Notes: generated by a model from the letters alone, not told the origin. A DNA stretch of 37,191 nucleotides from Methanomassiliicoccales archaeon (GCA_035527755.1 DATKZX010000021.1:1-37191), one strand, 5' to 3'; shown: positions 6,767-15,492, counted from the first letter of the stretch. A program made the numbers and translations.

Positions 6767-7711
6767 ATGAAAACGGTGGTCACTGGTGCGGCGGGGTTCA
6801 TCGGCAGTACTCTAACCGATCTTCTCCTCAGTGAGGGGCATGAAGTGGTCGCGGTGGACAATTTTGACGATTATTATTCGGGCAAGATGCGCTTCCTCAG
6901 CAGGCACCTGGGCAACGACGCCTTCCGCCTGAAGGAGGTGGACATCCTAGACATCGATGCCTTGCGCCAGACCTTCGAGGATGCTGAGGTGGTCTTCCAC
7001 TTAGCGGCTCAGGCCGGGGTCCGTATCTCCGTGAAGGACCCGCTGAGGTCGCACCACGCAAATACCACTGGCACATTGAACGTCCTCTTGGCCGCCCGGG
7101 ACGAGGGCGTTCGCCGCGTGGTGAGCTCCTCCTCGTCCTCCGTCTACGGCAACGCCGTTCGCCTACCAGCAGGTGAGGGCGATCCCACCGTCCCGATCTC
7201 GCCTTATGCCGCCAGCAAGCTTGCGGCGGAATATTATTGCTCGTTGTTCTATAAATTATATGGCCTGGAGAGCGTCTCTCTGCGCTACTTCACCGTCTAT
7301 GGACCGAGGCAGCGACCGGACATGGCCATAAGGATATTCACCGATCGGGCGCTGGACGGAAAGCGTCCCCAGATCTTCGGGGACGGAGAGCAGACCCGGG
7401 ACTTCACCTTCGTCACGGATGTGGTCGATGCCATACGCCGGTGCGCCGACTGCCCCGACCCGAAGGGGGAGCCGTTGAACGTATGCAGTGGCTCCACCAT
7501 CAGCGTCAACCAGGTTGTGCGGTCGATACTGAAGGCCGTGGGCCGTGAGGACCTCCAACCGGAACACCTCCCCCCGCAGCCAGGCGATGTCGATCATACC
7601 TGGGGTGACAATACGAAGGCGAAGAGATTGCTGGGATGGGAGCCAAAAGTGATGATCGACGAGGGCCTGCGCCGGTTCGTCGATTGGTATAAAAATGAGG
7701 GAAAGGTCTAG
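6767..7711 (+). CDS. NAD-dependent sugar-nucleotide epimerase (extended SDR, GalE-like)
   Basis: This 314-residue extended short-chain dehydrogenase has the NAD-binding GAAGFIG at residues 7-13, the acidic end of beta-2 (VAVDNFDDYY), the HLAAQAGV segment near residue 79, a serine-rich catalytic strand (residues 120-125) leading to SVYG, and the YxxxK pair at Y147 and K151. The C-terminal RYFTVYGPRQRPDMA is typical of UDP-glucose or UDP-glucuronate 4-epimerases. It probably makes a precursor for surface glycans or protein glycosylation; the exact sugar is unknown. Its stop codon TAG lies inside the palindrome CTAG and overlaps the stop of the convergent gene at 7708. An out-of-frame ATG at 6754 is not used. 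Confidence 0.9.
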   Translation: MKTVVTGAAGFIGSTLTDLLLSEGHEVVAVDNFDDYYSGKMRFLSRHLGNDAFRLKEVDILDIDALRQTFEDAEVVFHLAAQAGVRISVKDPLRSHHANTTGTLNVLLAARDEGVRRVVSSSSSSVYGNAVRLPAGEGDPTVPISPYAASKLAAEYYCSLFYKLYGLESVSLRYFTVYGPRQRPDMAIRIFTDRALDGKRPQIFGDGEQTRDFTFVTDVVDAIRRCADCPDPKGEPLNVCSGSTISVNQVVRSILKAVGREDLQPEHLPPQPGDVDHTWGDNTKAKRLLGWEPKVMIDEGLRRFVDWYKNEGKV

Positions 7712-8304
7712 AGCGCCACGTAGACCACGCTGCGGCCCTTCTGCTCCGCCCGGATGACGCCTTTCTCCACCAGCTCCAACAGCCGTTGGGAGAGCTCTTC
7801 CTCCTCCATCGGGACAGCTTTGGAAAGCTCATGGAAAGTGCGGCCCTCCTTCAACTGCTCCATCAGGTTCTGGCGGGCGCGCTCGGCCATAAGTTTCTCC
7901 TCGGTGGCCTGGACCTCCTCCTGCCTCTCGGCCACGATGGAGTCCACATAGGCGCCGACCTTCTCCTGGACGACGGCCCTGAGCTTGGCCGTGTCCTCCT
8001 CCAACAGACCGCTGAGCTCCAGCGGCTCTAGGTTGAAGTCCCTGAGGCGGGAGAGACGTAGGCGATAGCCGACGGAGGGCTGGCCCTCCATGGTGCCCAG
8101 CGTGGGTATGTAACGGACCTTCAGCCCCTTCAGGGCCGAATGCAATTCCTCCAGGAGACCGCCCATCTCCCCCTCGTTCAGCACCTCGATCTCGTAGCCA
8201 GGGATGCCAGGGACCTTCTTGAACCCCTTACCGACGAAGACCTTGTCGATCTGGCCGGGAGAGCTGCCGTCACTGGAGTATATTACCCTAATATACGCTT
8301 TCAT
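7708..8304 (-). CDS. conserved-looking protein of unknown function with a C-terminal winged-helix-like domain
   Basis: I do not recognise a named family. The 198-residue protein has an alpha/beta N-terminal part (residues 1-90) and a strongly charged helical segment (about 100-150, rich in E, K, Q and A, probably coiled coil). The C-terminal 50 residues (EGRTFHELSKAVPMEEEELS, then LLELVEKGVIRAEQKGRSVVYV) look like a winged helix of the kind seen in archaeal transcription regulators. A DNA-binding role is inference. An A/T-rich stretch (about 8326-8334) lies about 26 bases from the ATG, consistent with a leaderless transcript. Its stop overlaps that of the epimerase gene. Confidence 0.7.
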   Translation of the reverse strand: MKAYIRVIYSSDGSSPGQIDKVFVGKGFKKVPGIPGYEIEVLNEGEMGGLLEELHSALKGLKVRYIPTLGTMEGQPSVGYRLRLSRLRDFNLEPLELSGLLEEDTAKLRAVVQEKVGAYVDSIVAERQEEVQATEEKLMAERARQNLMEQLKEGRTFHELSKAVPMEEEELSQRLLELVEKGVIRAEQKGRSVVYVAL

Positions 8305-8407
8305 GCCAATCGTGGCAAAATATCCTGAGTCGGTAATATAGTTTGGTATTCGCCGTTGCCCTTGGCGTCCTCGATCCGCATTACAACGTATTTATTCTGA
8401 ATAGAAC

Positions 8408-9622
8408 ATGAGGAAGGACGTGAACAGGGAGGTCGAGTTCGCCACCAATTGGTTCCGGGAATACTACCGGAGGTCGCCCCCGCCAGCGCCGATGGGGCTA
8501 CGGGACCGGGAGTTCGGGTTCATGTTCTTCGACCGGGATTTTGTCCGTAGGCATTTGGGGTTCCTAGAGGAGAACGATCTACGGCGATTCCTGTTGAACC
8601 AGGTACCCTCTCACGCCTATTTCTCCTCCGCTCTCTACGAAAGACCGTCCGCCCCCACCATGGACCTCAAGGGGTGGAAGGGCGCGGACCTGATATTCGA
8701 TCTCGACGCGGACCACATTCGCGGGGCGGAAGGCCTGTCGTACGAGGACATGTTGAAATTAGTGAAGAGAGAGACGGCCTCCCTGCTTGACCGCTACATC
8801 TTCGGGGAGCTTGGCTTCGATGAGAGGGACGTGCGAATCAGTTTCTCCGGGGGACGCGGCTACCATGTGCATGTGAGCCATCCCAAACTGCTGAAGTTGG
8901 GCTCGCATGAACGCGGGGAGATCATCGACTTCGTCACCGGCACGGACCTGGACCTGGAAACTGTGTTCCCCTCCACCGCCTCGATGAAGAAGGATTTCAA
9001 GGAACGGGTCAAGGTGGAGCGGGCGGTCAGTGTGCCAGGGGCGGACCAGGGCGGCTGGCGCCGTTTCGGCCGGGAGGCGCTAGAGAAGGTCGCTAACGAG
9101 GTGAAAGTAATGAACCATCAGGGGCTTCGAGAAAGATATCCCCTGCTTAGTAACGTCAGGGATAGCACTCTGGAAGAAATGAAACGCTCGCTGCACTCCC
9201 GCCGAGGAGAGTCCACAGGGTTGGAGCTGATCCTGAGGGATGACAGTCTGGAGTATCTTACTTCGGACCGCGTGAAGGAACTGTACATGCAGATGGTACA
9301 AGAGAGTCTGAAGGAAAGAGTGGCCGGTCAGATCGACGAACCTGTGACCAGAGATGTAAAGCGCCTCATACGCTTGCCTGGTTCGCTCCATGGCAAGACC
9401 GGATTGAGGGTCGTCACCGTCAGCCGGGATCAGCTCGATGATTTCGACCCGCTGCAGAACGCCGTGCCGGACGTGTTCCCGGATACTCTGGTGAAAGTGA
9501 GGGCCAAGGACAAGTTGGACATCAGGATAAAGGACTTCCAGATAAAGGGGGAGGGGGAGTTGGAGGTCCCCACATACGCCGCTTTGTTCCTGCTCCTACG
9601 TCGTTGGGCCTCCCTGAACTGA
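8408..9622 (+). CDS. priS: DNA primase small (catalytic) subunit PriS
   Basis: This 404-residue archaeal/eukaryotic-type primase (AEP) catalytic subunit has the metal-binding DLIFDLDADH at about residues 94-103 (D98 and D100 as ligands), the SGGRGYHVHVS motif around 150, and RLIRLPGSLHGKTGLRV in the C-terminal half, which completes the nucleotide site. With PriL it makes RNA/DNA primers at replication forks. PriL is not in the window. The ATG at 8408 starts a plausible N-terminal helix. The upstream A/T-rich element (8389-8396) is too close to be its TATA box unless the true start lies downstream, so the start is moderately uncertain. Confidence 0.93.
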   Translation: MRKDVNREVEFATNWFREYYRRSPPPAPMGLRDREFGFMFFDRDFVRRHLGFLEENDLRRFLLNQVPSHAYFSSALYERPSAPTMDLKGWKGADLIFDLDADHIRGAEGLSYEDMLKLVKRETASLLDRYIFGELGFDERDVRISFSGGRGYHVHVSHPKLLKLGSHERGEIIDFVTGTDLDLETVFPSTASMKKDFKERVKVERAVSVPGADQGGWRRFGREALEKVANEVKVMNHQGLRERYPLLSNVRDSTLEEMKRSLHSRRGESTGLELILRDDSLEYLTSDRVKELYMQMVQESLKERVAGQIDEPVTRDVKRLIRLPGSLHGKTGLRVVTVSRDQLDDFDPLQNAVPDVFPDTLVKVRAKDKLDIRIKDFQIKGEGELEVPTYAALFLLLRRWASLN

Positions 9623-9668
9623 GATGGGAACCTTTATTAAGTGACCAGTATATTTTTTCCCGGGCGCC

Positions 9669-10511
9669 ATGAAATTCGATAGCGGAAAATTTGAGGGAGG
9701 CTATCGTCTCTCGCACATACATCGAACGAGAAGATTCCTCATCATGGTGCAATCGGCGATCGTACTGGTCTTCGCCGTCTACCTACTGGTGGCGGGTGAG
9801 GGACTGAGCATCAAACCGTTCTTCTTCAACGTAAACTCCTTCCTGTTCTTCGTGCTCATCATGCTGCTGGTCATCGTCATAGAAGGGTTCATCTTCACCC
9901 TGCTGGAGATGCGCTTCATAAAAAGTGACAGCGCCAAGTTCATCGTGACACAACGAGGTTTCCGCTCTTCGATTGTCTGGATAGTCGTTATGCTGGTCGT
10001 TCTGTTGATATTGTGGCAGCCCATGCTGCCTGATGCGGTAGAAAAAAATCTGGGAGAGAGCGGCAGTCTCCTGGCCACCTCGAACACGTCTCCGGTCATG
10101 GCCACCATGTTCAACGGCGATGCCTTTGGGCTCACTGAGGTCGTGCACATGCAGTTCGAGTCCGATGGTTTGGCGGAGATCTTCATTATAACGGAAGAGA
10201 ACTACGATCTGTTCGCGAACAGTGGCAAGGATGTGCTCGGCGGATACCGGATCAATATCGCCGATTATCTAGCCGATATGTCCATATCCCTGGATTTCCC
10301 GGATACCGTTCACAGCAGGTTCTACATATTGGCGTACAGTGTGAACGATGTGCCGGTTGAGGTCGATTACACCATTACCAGCAACATATCGTCCGCCATG
10401 CAGACATACATCCCATTGATAGCCCTGATGTTCCTGGTCACGCACTTGGTCTGGGTAGCGTACACCTTCATGATAGGCAAACGCTACGTCCAGGACGGCA
10501 TCTACCGGTGA
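9669..10511 (+). CDS. four-helix membrane protein of unknown function
   Basis: This 280-residue protein has predicted membrane helices near residues 23-43, 56-80, 100-120 and 247-268. Between helices 3 and 4 lies a polar domain of about 125 residues with alternating strands (for example GLTEVVHMQF and SRFYILAYSV), likely an extracytoplasmic beta-rich domain. I recognise no family or catalytic motif. A TATA-like tttatta lies about 33 bases upstream (9633-9639). Its 3' end overlaps the end of the convergent radical SAM gene by 10 bases. Confidence 0.75.
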   Translation: MKFDSGKFEGGYRLSHIHRTRRFLIMVQSAIVLVFAVYLLVAGEGLSIKPFFFNVNSFLFFVLIMLLVIVIEGFIFTLLEMRFIKSDSAKFIVTQRGFRSSIVWIVVMLVVLLILWQPMLPDAVEKNLGESGSLLATSNTSPVMATMFNGDAFGLTEVVHMQFESDGLAEIFIITEENYDLFANSGKDVLGGYRINIADYLADMSISLDFPDTVHSRFYILAYSVNDVPVEVDYTITSNISSAMQTYIPLIALMFLVTHLVWVAYTFMIGKRYVQDGIYR

Positions 10512-11314
10512 AGGGCGCAACACCCTTGATGCCAAACACCTTTCCAGCCCCTCTCTTCGACCTCATTGATGATCGTGCTTGAAGGGCAGGCCATCCCGGA
10601 AGCGCCAGCCTCCAGAGCGGCCATCTCCACGTCCGAGTAGCCCCGGGGTCGCATGCACCCCAGAATAACTGGTCTACCTGTTCCGGTGGCGGCGCTCACC
10701 GCCCTCAACAACCTTTCATCCCAGCCTTCGACCTTCTTCCCCAACAACGATAACAAGATCAGACAGGGGACGTCCTCCGTCCCGGCCGTTCGTATGGCAT
10801 CGAGCTCGATATCTGGATCTCCCAACCCGAGCAGCACGTGCGGCGCCACCTTTCCCGGCGCGGCCCGGCACAGGGATCGGAATGAATGGATCACGTCCTC
10901 TGGCGTTCGGTCGAGGTGCATCCTTTCCCGGAGAACGTTCGGGTCGAGCACAAGATCGAATGAGATCCGGTCCGCGCCCGCCCGGCCCATCTCCTCCGCC
11001 TCCACATCGGACAGCAGGCCGGGGTGCATATTGATCTTCAAGTTCGTCGTCCTCTTGATGTGGTGCACAACCGGGAGAAACGGGGCCAGGGGTACCTTCC
11101 CGTCCTTGTCGCATCCGCCGCTGAGAAGGAATCCCGCGGCTCCTTGTTCCTGCATACGAACAGCTATCTCGAGCAGCTCCTCTGGCGATCTGGCAGGTAA
11201 CATTCCCTGGAGGTATCGGCCCTGACAGTGTTCACACATCAGCGCGCACTCCGCCCCCGTGACCGATATCGTGGGGAACGTCCTTCCGGGTCGATAGAAG
11301 GCGATGGTCCTCAT
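10502..11314 (-). CDS. radical SAM protein, biotin-synthase-like uncharacterised family
   Basis: This 270-residue radical SAM enzyme has the [4Fe-4S]-binding CxxxCxxC at C23, C27 and C30 (CALMCEHC) right after a first beta strand, then a glycine-rich SAM-binding stretch FLLSGGCDKDG near residue 60. The rest alternates strands and helices as a partial TIM barrel. It resembles the COG1856-type biotin synthase homologues found in archaea, whose reaction is unknown; no biotin or lipoate gene adjoins it. Additional cysteines occur near the C terminus (GMACPSS, GCCALHR). It shares an A/T-rich promoter core (11338-11349) with the divergent ribosomal gene. Confidence 0.85.
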   Translation of the reverse strand: MRTIAFYRPGRTFPTISVTGAECALMCEHCQGRYLQGMLPARSPEELLEIAVRMQEQGAAGFLLSGGCDKDGKVPLAPFLPVVHHIKRTTNLKINMHPGLLSDVEAEEMGRAGADRISFDLVLDPNVLRERMHLDRTPEDVIHSFRSLCRAAPGKVAPHVLLGLGDPDIELDAIRTAGTEDVPCLILLSLLGKKVEGWDERLLRAVSAATGTGRPVILGCMRPRGYSDVEMAALEAGASGMACPSSTIINEVEERGWKGVWHQGCCALHR

Positions 11315-11337
11315 GACTAGGGGAACGATGAACCACC

Positions 11338-11349
11338 AAAAGCTTTATT
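11338..11349. promoter_or_regulatory. shared promoter core of radical SAM gene and rpl18a operon
   Basis: The sequence aaaagctttatt is nearly symmetric. It lies about 30 bases from the radical SAM ATG (-) and about 40 bases from the rpl18a ATG (+), fitting TATA boxes for both. Confidence 0.45.
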
Positions 11350-11383
11350 CGGTGAAGCTCGTTCCTCGGCCGAGGCATTTCCG

Positions 11384-11626
11384 ATGAAGGCTTTTCAGGC
11401 AATAGGCTCCTATAACGCATGCAGAGGGAGCTACCGCAAGATCATTCAGAACTTCAATATCCAAGTGGCCGCCGTTGACGAGAAGGCGGCCATGGAGAGG
11501 GTGTTGTCCGACCTGGGCAGTAAGCACCGCATAAAGCGGGCAAACGTCACCTTCAAAGAGATCAAGGCAATGGCCACCGAGGACGTTACCGACCAGGTGG
11601 TAAAGCATCAGCTCGGTGAGAATTGA
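11384..11626 (+). CDS. rpl18a: large-subunit ribosomal protein L18Ae (LX)
   Basis: This 80-residue protein matches the archaeal LX/L18Ae family in length and layout: MKAFQAIGSY at the start, the helix DEKAAMERVLSDLGSKHRIKR, then ANVTFKEIKAM. It is a peripheral component of the 50S subunit. It begins the conserved archaeal order rpl18a-pfdA-ftsY. Its TGA stop overlaps the pfdA ATG by one base (TGATG). Confidence 0.9.
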   Translation: MKAFQAIGSYNACRGSYRKIIQNFNIQVAAVDEKAAMERVLSDLGSKHRIKRANVTFKEIKAMATEDVTDQVVKHQLGEN

Positions 11627-12051
11627 TGAACGAACAAGAGATGCGTCAGGGCATGGCCACCTTGGAGGCTTACAAGTCTCAGTCGGAGGCCATGAACGAA
11701 CAGGGGCAGCTATTACAGATGTCCTTGGAGGACTACTCCCGAGCTCGCGACACTCTAGATGCCATCTCCAAGGGCAAGGAGGGGGACGAGGTCCTGATGC
11801 CGGTGGGCGGCAGCTCCTACGTCTACGCCACCATCGCCCGCAACGACAGCGTCTTGGTAGGTATAGGTACTGGCATATCCATGAACAAGCCCATCTCCGA
11901 AGCGATCGCCACCGTCGGCGCCCGCATCGAAGAACTGATGGACGCCCTGAAAAAGGTCGGAGAGAGTCGCACGGTCATCGAGGCCAAGATGCAGCAGCTC
12001 TCCCAGATCCTACAGCAAGAATACCAGAAGATGCAGCAAGGCCTGAAGTGA
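11626..12051 (+). CDS. pfdA: prefoldin subunit alpha
   Basis: This 141-residue prefoldin alpha subunit has an N-terminal coiled coil (residues 3-45), the beta-hairpin centre (VLMPVGGSSYVYATI and DSVLVGIGTGISMNK) and a C-terminal coiled coil (about 90-138). With the beta subunit it makes the jellyfish-shaped hexamer that passes unfolded proteins to the thermosome. The ATG at 11626 overlaps the rpl18a stop, with GGTGA (11615-11619) as ribosome site; a TTG at 11623 is less likely. ftsY follows after 7 bases. Confidence 0.93.
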   Translation: MNEQEMRQGMATLEAYKSQSEAMNEQGQLLQMSLEDYSRARDTLDAISKGKEGDEVLMPVGGSSYVYATIARNDSVLVGIGTGISMNKPISEAIATVGARIEELMDALKKVGESRTVIEAKMQQLSQILQQEYQKMQQGLK

Positions 12052-12058
12052 TGGGGCC

Positions 12059-13000
12059 ATGTTCGATTCCCTCAAGAAGATACTGAGTCTGAAGAAGAAG
12101 GACATCGAGCCCTCCGCCCATGTGGAGGAGGTGGTCGGTGATTCTGGGAAAAAGATTTCCGAGAAGGACCTTGACGAACTTTTATGGGAATTGGAGCTTG
12201 TTCTATACGAAGCGGACGTGGCGCAACCGATAGTCCAAGAGATCAAGGACTCGGTGCGCTCCGATCTTTTGGGAAAGAGAGTGGACCGCTCCTACCGCGT
12301 GGAGGACGCCATCGAGCTTGCTCTTAAGAACGCGGTGCATAAGGTGCTGCAGGGCAGCGAGTTCGATTTCGACTCTTATGTCAAGGACCATGAGAAACCG
12401 GTCATCATCATGTTCCTGGGGATCAATGGCACAGGTAAGACCACTGCCATAGCAAAGATCACCAACCGCCTGCAGAAGCAGGGATTGAGCGTAGTGCTTT
12501 CCGCCTCCGACACCTTCCGTGCCGGAGCTATCGAGCAGATCACCATCCATGGTGACCGTCTTGGTAGCAAGGTGATCAAGCACCAGGCCGGAGGGGACCC
12601 CGCCGCGGTGGCCTACGACGCGCTGGATCACGCCAAGGCTCGAAAACGGGACGTGGTGCTGGTGGACACCGCCGGTAGAATGCAGACCAACGCCAACCTC
12701 ATGGACGAAATGAAAAAGATCAAGCGCGTGGTCAAACCGCACCTGACCGTCTTCGTCGGCGATTCGTTAGCCGGCAACGATGCCATCGAGCAGGCCCGCA
12801 CTTTCGAGAAAGAGATCGGCGTGGATGTGGTTATCTTGACCAAGATCGATGCCGACGCCAAGGGAGGCGCGGCGCTGTCCATAGCTCATTCCCTCAAAAA
12901 GCCCATAGCCTTCCTGTCGACGGGACAGGGGTACGAGGACATCATCAAGTTCGACAGCCAATGGATGGTCGATCGGTTGTTCAACGATAAAAAGGGTTGA
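12059..13000 (+). CDS. ftsY: signal recognition particle receptor FtsY
   Basis: This 313-residue SRP-type GTPase has an N domain (residues 30-110) and a G domain with GINGTGKTT at 121-129, the SDTFRAGAIEQ insertion-box motif, DTAGR, and the TKIDADAKGGA guanine-specificity and closing motif. It docks SRP-ribosome complexes to the membrane. The acidic A domain typical of bacteria is absent and the N terminus is short and basic (SLKKILSLKKKD), as in many archaea. It is the last gene of the rpl18a-pfdA-ftsY unit. A T-run just after the stop (about 13007-13012) may terminate transcription. Confidence 0.95.
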   Translation: MFDSLKKILSLKKKDIEPSAHVEEVVGDSGKKISEKDLDELLWELELVLYEADVAQPIVQEIKDSVRSDLLGKRVDRSYRVEDAIELALKNAVHKVLQGSEFDFDSYVKDHEKPVIIMFLGINGTGKTTAIAKITNRLQKQGLSVVLSASDTFRAGAIEQITIHGDRLGSKVIKHQAGGDPAAVAYDALDHAKARKRDVVLVDTAGRMQTNANLMDEMKKIKRVVKPHLTVFVGDSLAGNDAIEQARTFEKEIGVDVVILTKIDADAKGGAALSIAHSLKKPIAFLSTGQGYEDIIKFDSQWMVDRLFNDKKG

Positions 13001-13010
13001 AGAGGTTTTT

Positions 13011-14261
13011 TCAGACTTGGAACTGGCTGCCGTAACAAAGGGCCGCCAGGACCGTGGCGAACACTTTGGCGTCAGCAACCATGTTGTCCACCCGGCTGAA
13101 CTCATTGGGCTGGTGGGCCAGCTCCTCCACCGTCTGCCAGACATAGGCGTCGAAACCGGCCAGTCGGAAGAAGTTGGCACATGTGCCCCCACCTATACCG
13201 ACCGGCTTGAGCTCCACACCACGAACCTTTTCCACCGCCCATTTCAAGGCCTTCATGCCCTCCCCGTTCTGATCGGACGGTTTTCCGCTGTGGGTCATCT
13301 GCACCGGCTCCACCTTGATCTCGGTGCCGGTCTTCTGCTCAAAGATGTCCGCCACGGCTGTTATGTCGCTAAGCACGGTGTCGATACTATAGCTCGGCAA
13401 GATGCGGCAGTCGAAGTAGAATATGTCCTCCCCGGGGATGGTGTTGACGTTGCCCACGGTCTGCAAGCGCTTCGTCGGCTCGAACGTGGAGCGGTCGGGG
13501 GTGAAGAGCTCGTCCGTCCCTCCATACTTGCGCTGCAGGAAATCCTGCAGGAAGACTATGAGCTCGGACCCCATGCGCATGGCGTTGATGCCCTGGTCCG
13601 GCCGGGAGGCGTGGACCTGCTTACCGGTGACGGTGAACTTCAGCCAGAGTATATGCTTCTCCGCGATCTCGACCTCGTCGCCCCTTGGCGTTCCGTGGTC
13701 CGGAACGAAGATGATGTCACCCGGCTTGAACACGCCTTCCTGAAGCAGGAACTTGATACCTTTCTCGTTGCCGGCCTCCTCGTCGGCCACCAAGACCAGC
13801 CCCATGCCCCGCTCCAGCTCTACGCTCATGTCCATTAGGACCTCCGCGGCGAACAGCGCGGCGACCAGTGCCTGTCCGTTGTCCTCAGTGCCAAGACCGA
13901 ATATCTTACCATCCAAAAGGCGAGGGGAGAACGGTGGGGTTTTCCATGCGTTCAGATCTCCTGGCGGTACGGTGTCCATGTGGGCCACGATCCACACCGT
14001 CTGATCGTTCTTGCCACGACGGCGGGCCACGATATTGGGGCGCATCCTGAGCCGGACCCGCTCGTCCAGGGCGTCGTACATCTCCACATCGTCAAATTTG
14101 GAGTGGTCTAGGATGTCCCGCAGATAGCGGGCACGTTCCACTTCTCCGCTGCCCCCGCTCTCTGGACCGATGGCCGGTATCCTTATCAGTTCACTTAGGG
14201 CCTCGATCATTTCCTCGCGGTGCGACCCCACTTGGGCCAGAAGCTGTTCCAGATTAGGCAT
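13011..14261 (-). CDS. M20 family zinc metallopeptidase (ArgE/DapE-like)
   Basis: This 416-residue amidohydrolase/peptidase of the M20 family has metal ligands in AHMDTVPPG (H94, with D96 behind it), GTEDNGQ (D127), the DEEAGNEKG catalytic pair (E161 base, E162 ligand), PDHGTPRG, and a late histidine in ELAHQPNEFS. The dimerisation domain is inserted in the middle (about residues 195-310). Members cleave acyl groups or dipeptides, such as succinyl-diaminopimelate or acetyl-ornithine. The substrate cannot be assigned because no amino-acid biosynthesis gene adjoins it. A TATA element at 14289-14297 about 32 bases upstream suggests its own short-leader transcript. Confidence 0.88.
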   Translation of the reverse strand: MPNLEQLLAQVGSHREEMIEALSELIRIPAIGPESGGSGEVERARYLRDILDHSKFDDVEMYDALDERVRLRMRPNIVARRRGKNDQTVWIVAHMDTVPPGDLNAWKTPPFSPRLLDGKIFGLGTEDNGQALVAALFAAEVLMDMSVELERGMGLVLVADEEAGNEKGIKFLLQEGVFKPGDIIFVPDHGTPRGDEVEIAEKHILWLKFTVTGKQVHASRPDQGINAMRMGSELIVFLQDFLQRKYGGTDELFTPDRSTFEPTKRLQTVGNVNTIPGEDIFYFDCRILPSYSIDTVLSDITAVADIFEQKTGTEIKVEPVQMTHSGKPSDQNGEGMKALKWAVEKVRGVELKPVGIGGGTCANFFRLAGFDAYVWQTVEELAHQPNEFSRVDNMVADAKVFATVLAALCYGSQFQV

Positions 14262-14288
14262 TCGAATCGGGATTAATTGAAATTGCCC

Positions 14289-14297
14289 ATATAAAAC
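14289..14297 (-). promoter_or_regulatory. TATA box of the M20 peptidase gene
   Basis: The reverse complement of this site reads ttttatatg. Its spacing of about 32 bases to the ATG fits a leader of only a few bases. It lies in the short gap after the thiolase stop. Confidence 0.45.
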
Positions 14298-14310
14298 CGT
14301 ATGGGAACTG

Positions 14311-15492
14311 TTACCTCTGGAGATTTATCATCATTGATACAGCGTTCCCCCCGCCCAAGCATAGCGTAGCTAGACCGGTCCGCTTGCCCCGGTCCTTCAG
14401 AGCGTATATCAATGAGGTCAATAATCTGGCGCCCGAACAGCCGATGGGATGGCCGAGCGCAATGGCACCTCCGTTCACATTGAAACGGTCCTCTGGCACC
14501 CCGAGCGTGTCGCGCACCGCCACCGAGGCTGTTGCGAAGGCCTCGTTGTGCTCGAAGAGGTCCACATCCCCTATGCCCATGTCCAGTTTCTTCAGCAATT
14601 TCCTGGTGGTGGGTATGGGCGCCTCCATGATCCATTCCGGCTTGGTGCCACCGGTGGCATAGCCTACTATCTCTGCCAGCGGCTTTATGCCCCTCTCTTC
14701 GGCGAAACTGCGGGAGCAGACGATCAGGGCCGCCGCGCCATCACTGAGTTGCGAGGAGTTGCCAGCGGTTACCACGCCTTCCTTCCTGAAGGCCGGTGAG
14801 AGCTTGGCCAATGCCTCCATGGAAGTGTCTGCGCGTATGCCCTCGTCCTGGTCAAAGGTAGTGTCACCCTTCCTGCCCTTCATCACCACGGGTGTGATCT
14901 CCATTGCGGTCCTGCCCTCTATCTGGGCCTTCTGCGCCTTGGTGTGGCTTTGGAACGCCATCAGGTCCGCCTGTTCACGGGTGACCTTGAATCGTTCAGC
15001 AACGATCTCTGCGGTAATGCCCATGTGCATATCGTTAAAAATGTCCCACAGACCGTCGTGCACCATATGATCGACGATCTTGTTGTCGTTCAGCCTGTAT
15101 CCGAACCGAGCCTGCTTGAGCAGGTAGGGTGCGGCGTTCATGTTCTCCATGCCGCCAGCCACCAATACTTCATACTCCCCCGCCTTGATGGCGTTGGCGG
15201 CCAGCATGACCGCCTTCATTCCAGAGCCGCAGACCTTGTTTATTGTTGTGGAGCCGATCTCCACCGGTAGTCCAGCCCCGATGGCCGCCTGCCTTGCCGG
15301 GTTCTGACCGAGGGACGCGGACAGCACGTTGCCCATCAGGCATTCCTGGATATCCGAGGATTGCAGGCCGGAACGGCGAACCGCCTCCGCTACCGCCACC
15401 GACCCTAACTGGGTTGCCGGTACGTCCTTTAGCGATCCCCCGAACTTGCCGATGGCGGTCCTAGCCGCACTTAGTATGACCACGTCTTCCAT
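14311..15492 (-). CDS. acetyl-CoA C-acetyltransferase (thiolase)
   Basis: This 393-residue thiolase has the acyl-accepting cysteine C88 in NKVCGSGMKAV, the NEAFA motif, the catalytic histidine in ALGHPIGCSGAR and the second cysteine in CLGGGNAVS. Length and motifs match bacterial-type AtoB/PhaA thiolases, which condense two acetyl-CoA; many archaea instead use a thiolase paired with a DUF35 protein and HMG-CoA synthase, and neither of those genes is next to it. It could feed mevalonate synthesis or degrade acetoacetyl-CoA. The start at 15492 is chosen for its ribosome site (GGTGAGGT, 8 bases upstream) and because the family begins there; an in-frame ATG at 15534 would add 14 residues. Confidence 0.92.
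   Translation of the reverse strand: MEDVVILSAARTAIGKFGGSLKDVPATQLGSVAVAEAVRRSGLQSSDIQECLMGNVLSASLGQNPARQAAIGAGLPVEIGSTTINKVCGSGMKAVMLAANAIKAGEYEVLVAGGMENMNAAPYLLKQARFGYRLNDNKIVDHMVHDGLWDIFNDMHMGITAEIVAERFKVTREQADLMAFQSHTKAQKAQIEGRTAMEITPVVMKGRKGDTTFDQDEGIRADTSMEALAKLSPAFRKEGVVTAGNSSQLSDGAAALIVCSRSFAEERGIKPLAEIVGYATGGTKPEWIMEAPIPTTRKLLKKLDMGIGDVDLFEHNEAFATASVAVRDTLGVPEDRFNVNGGAIALGHPIGCSGARLLTSLIYALKDRGKRTGLATLCLGGGNAVSMMINLQR

Noticed and set aside
13017-13838. Open frame on the + strand across the M20 peptidase gene (273 codons)
   Set aside because: It is a shadow of the peptidase on the other strand, with a leucine/histidine/valine-rich product and no recognisable domain.
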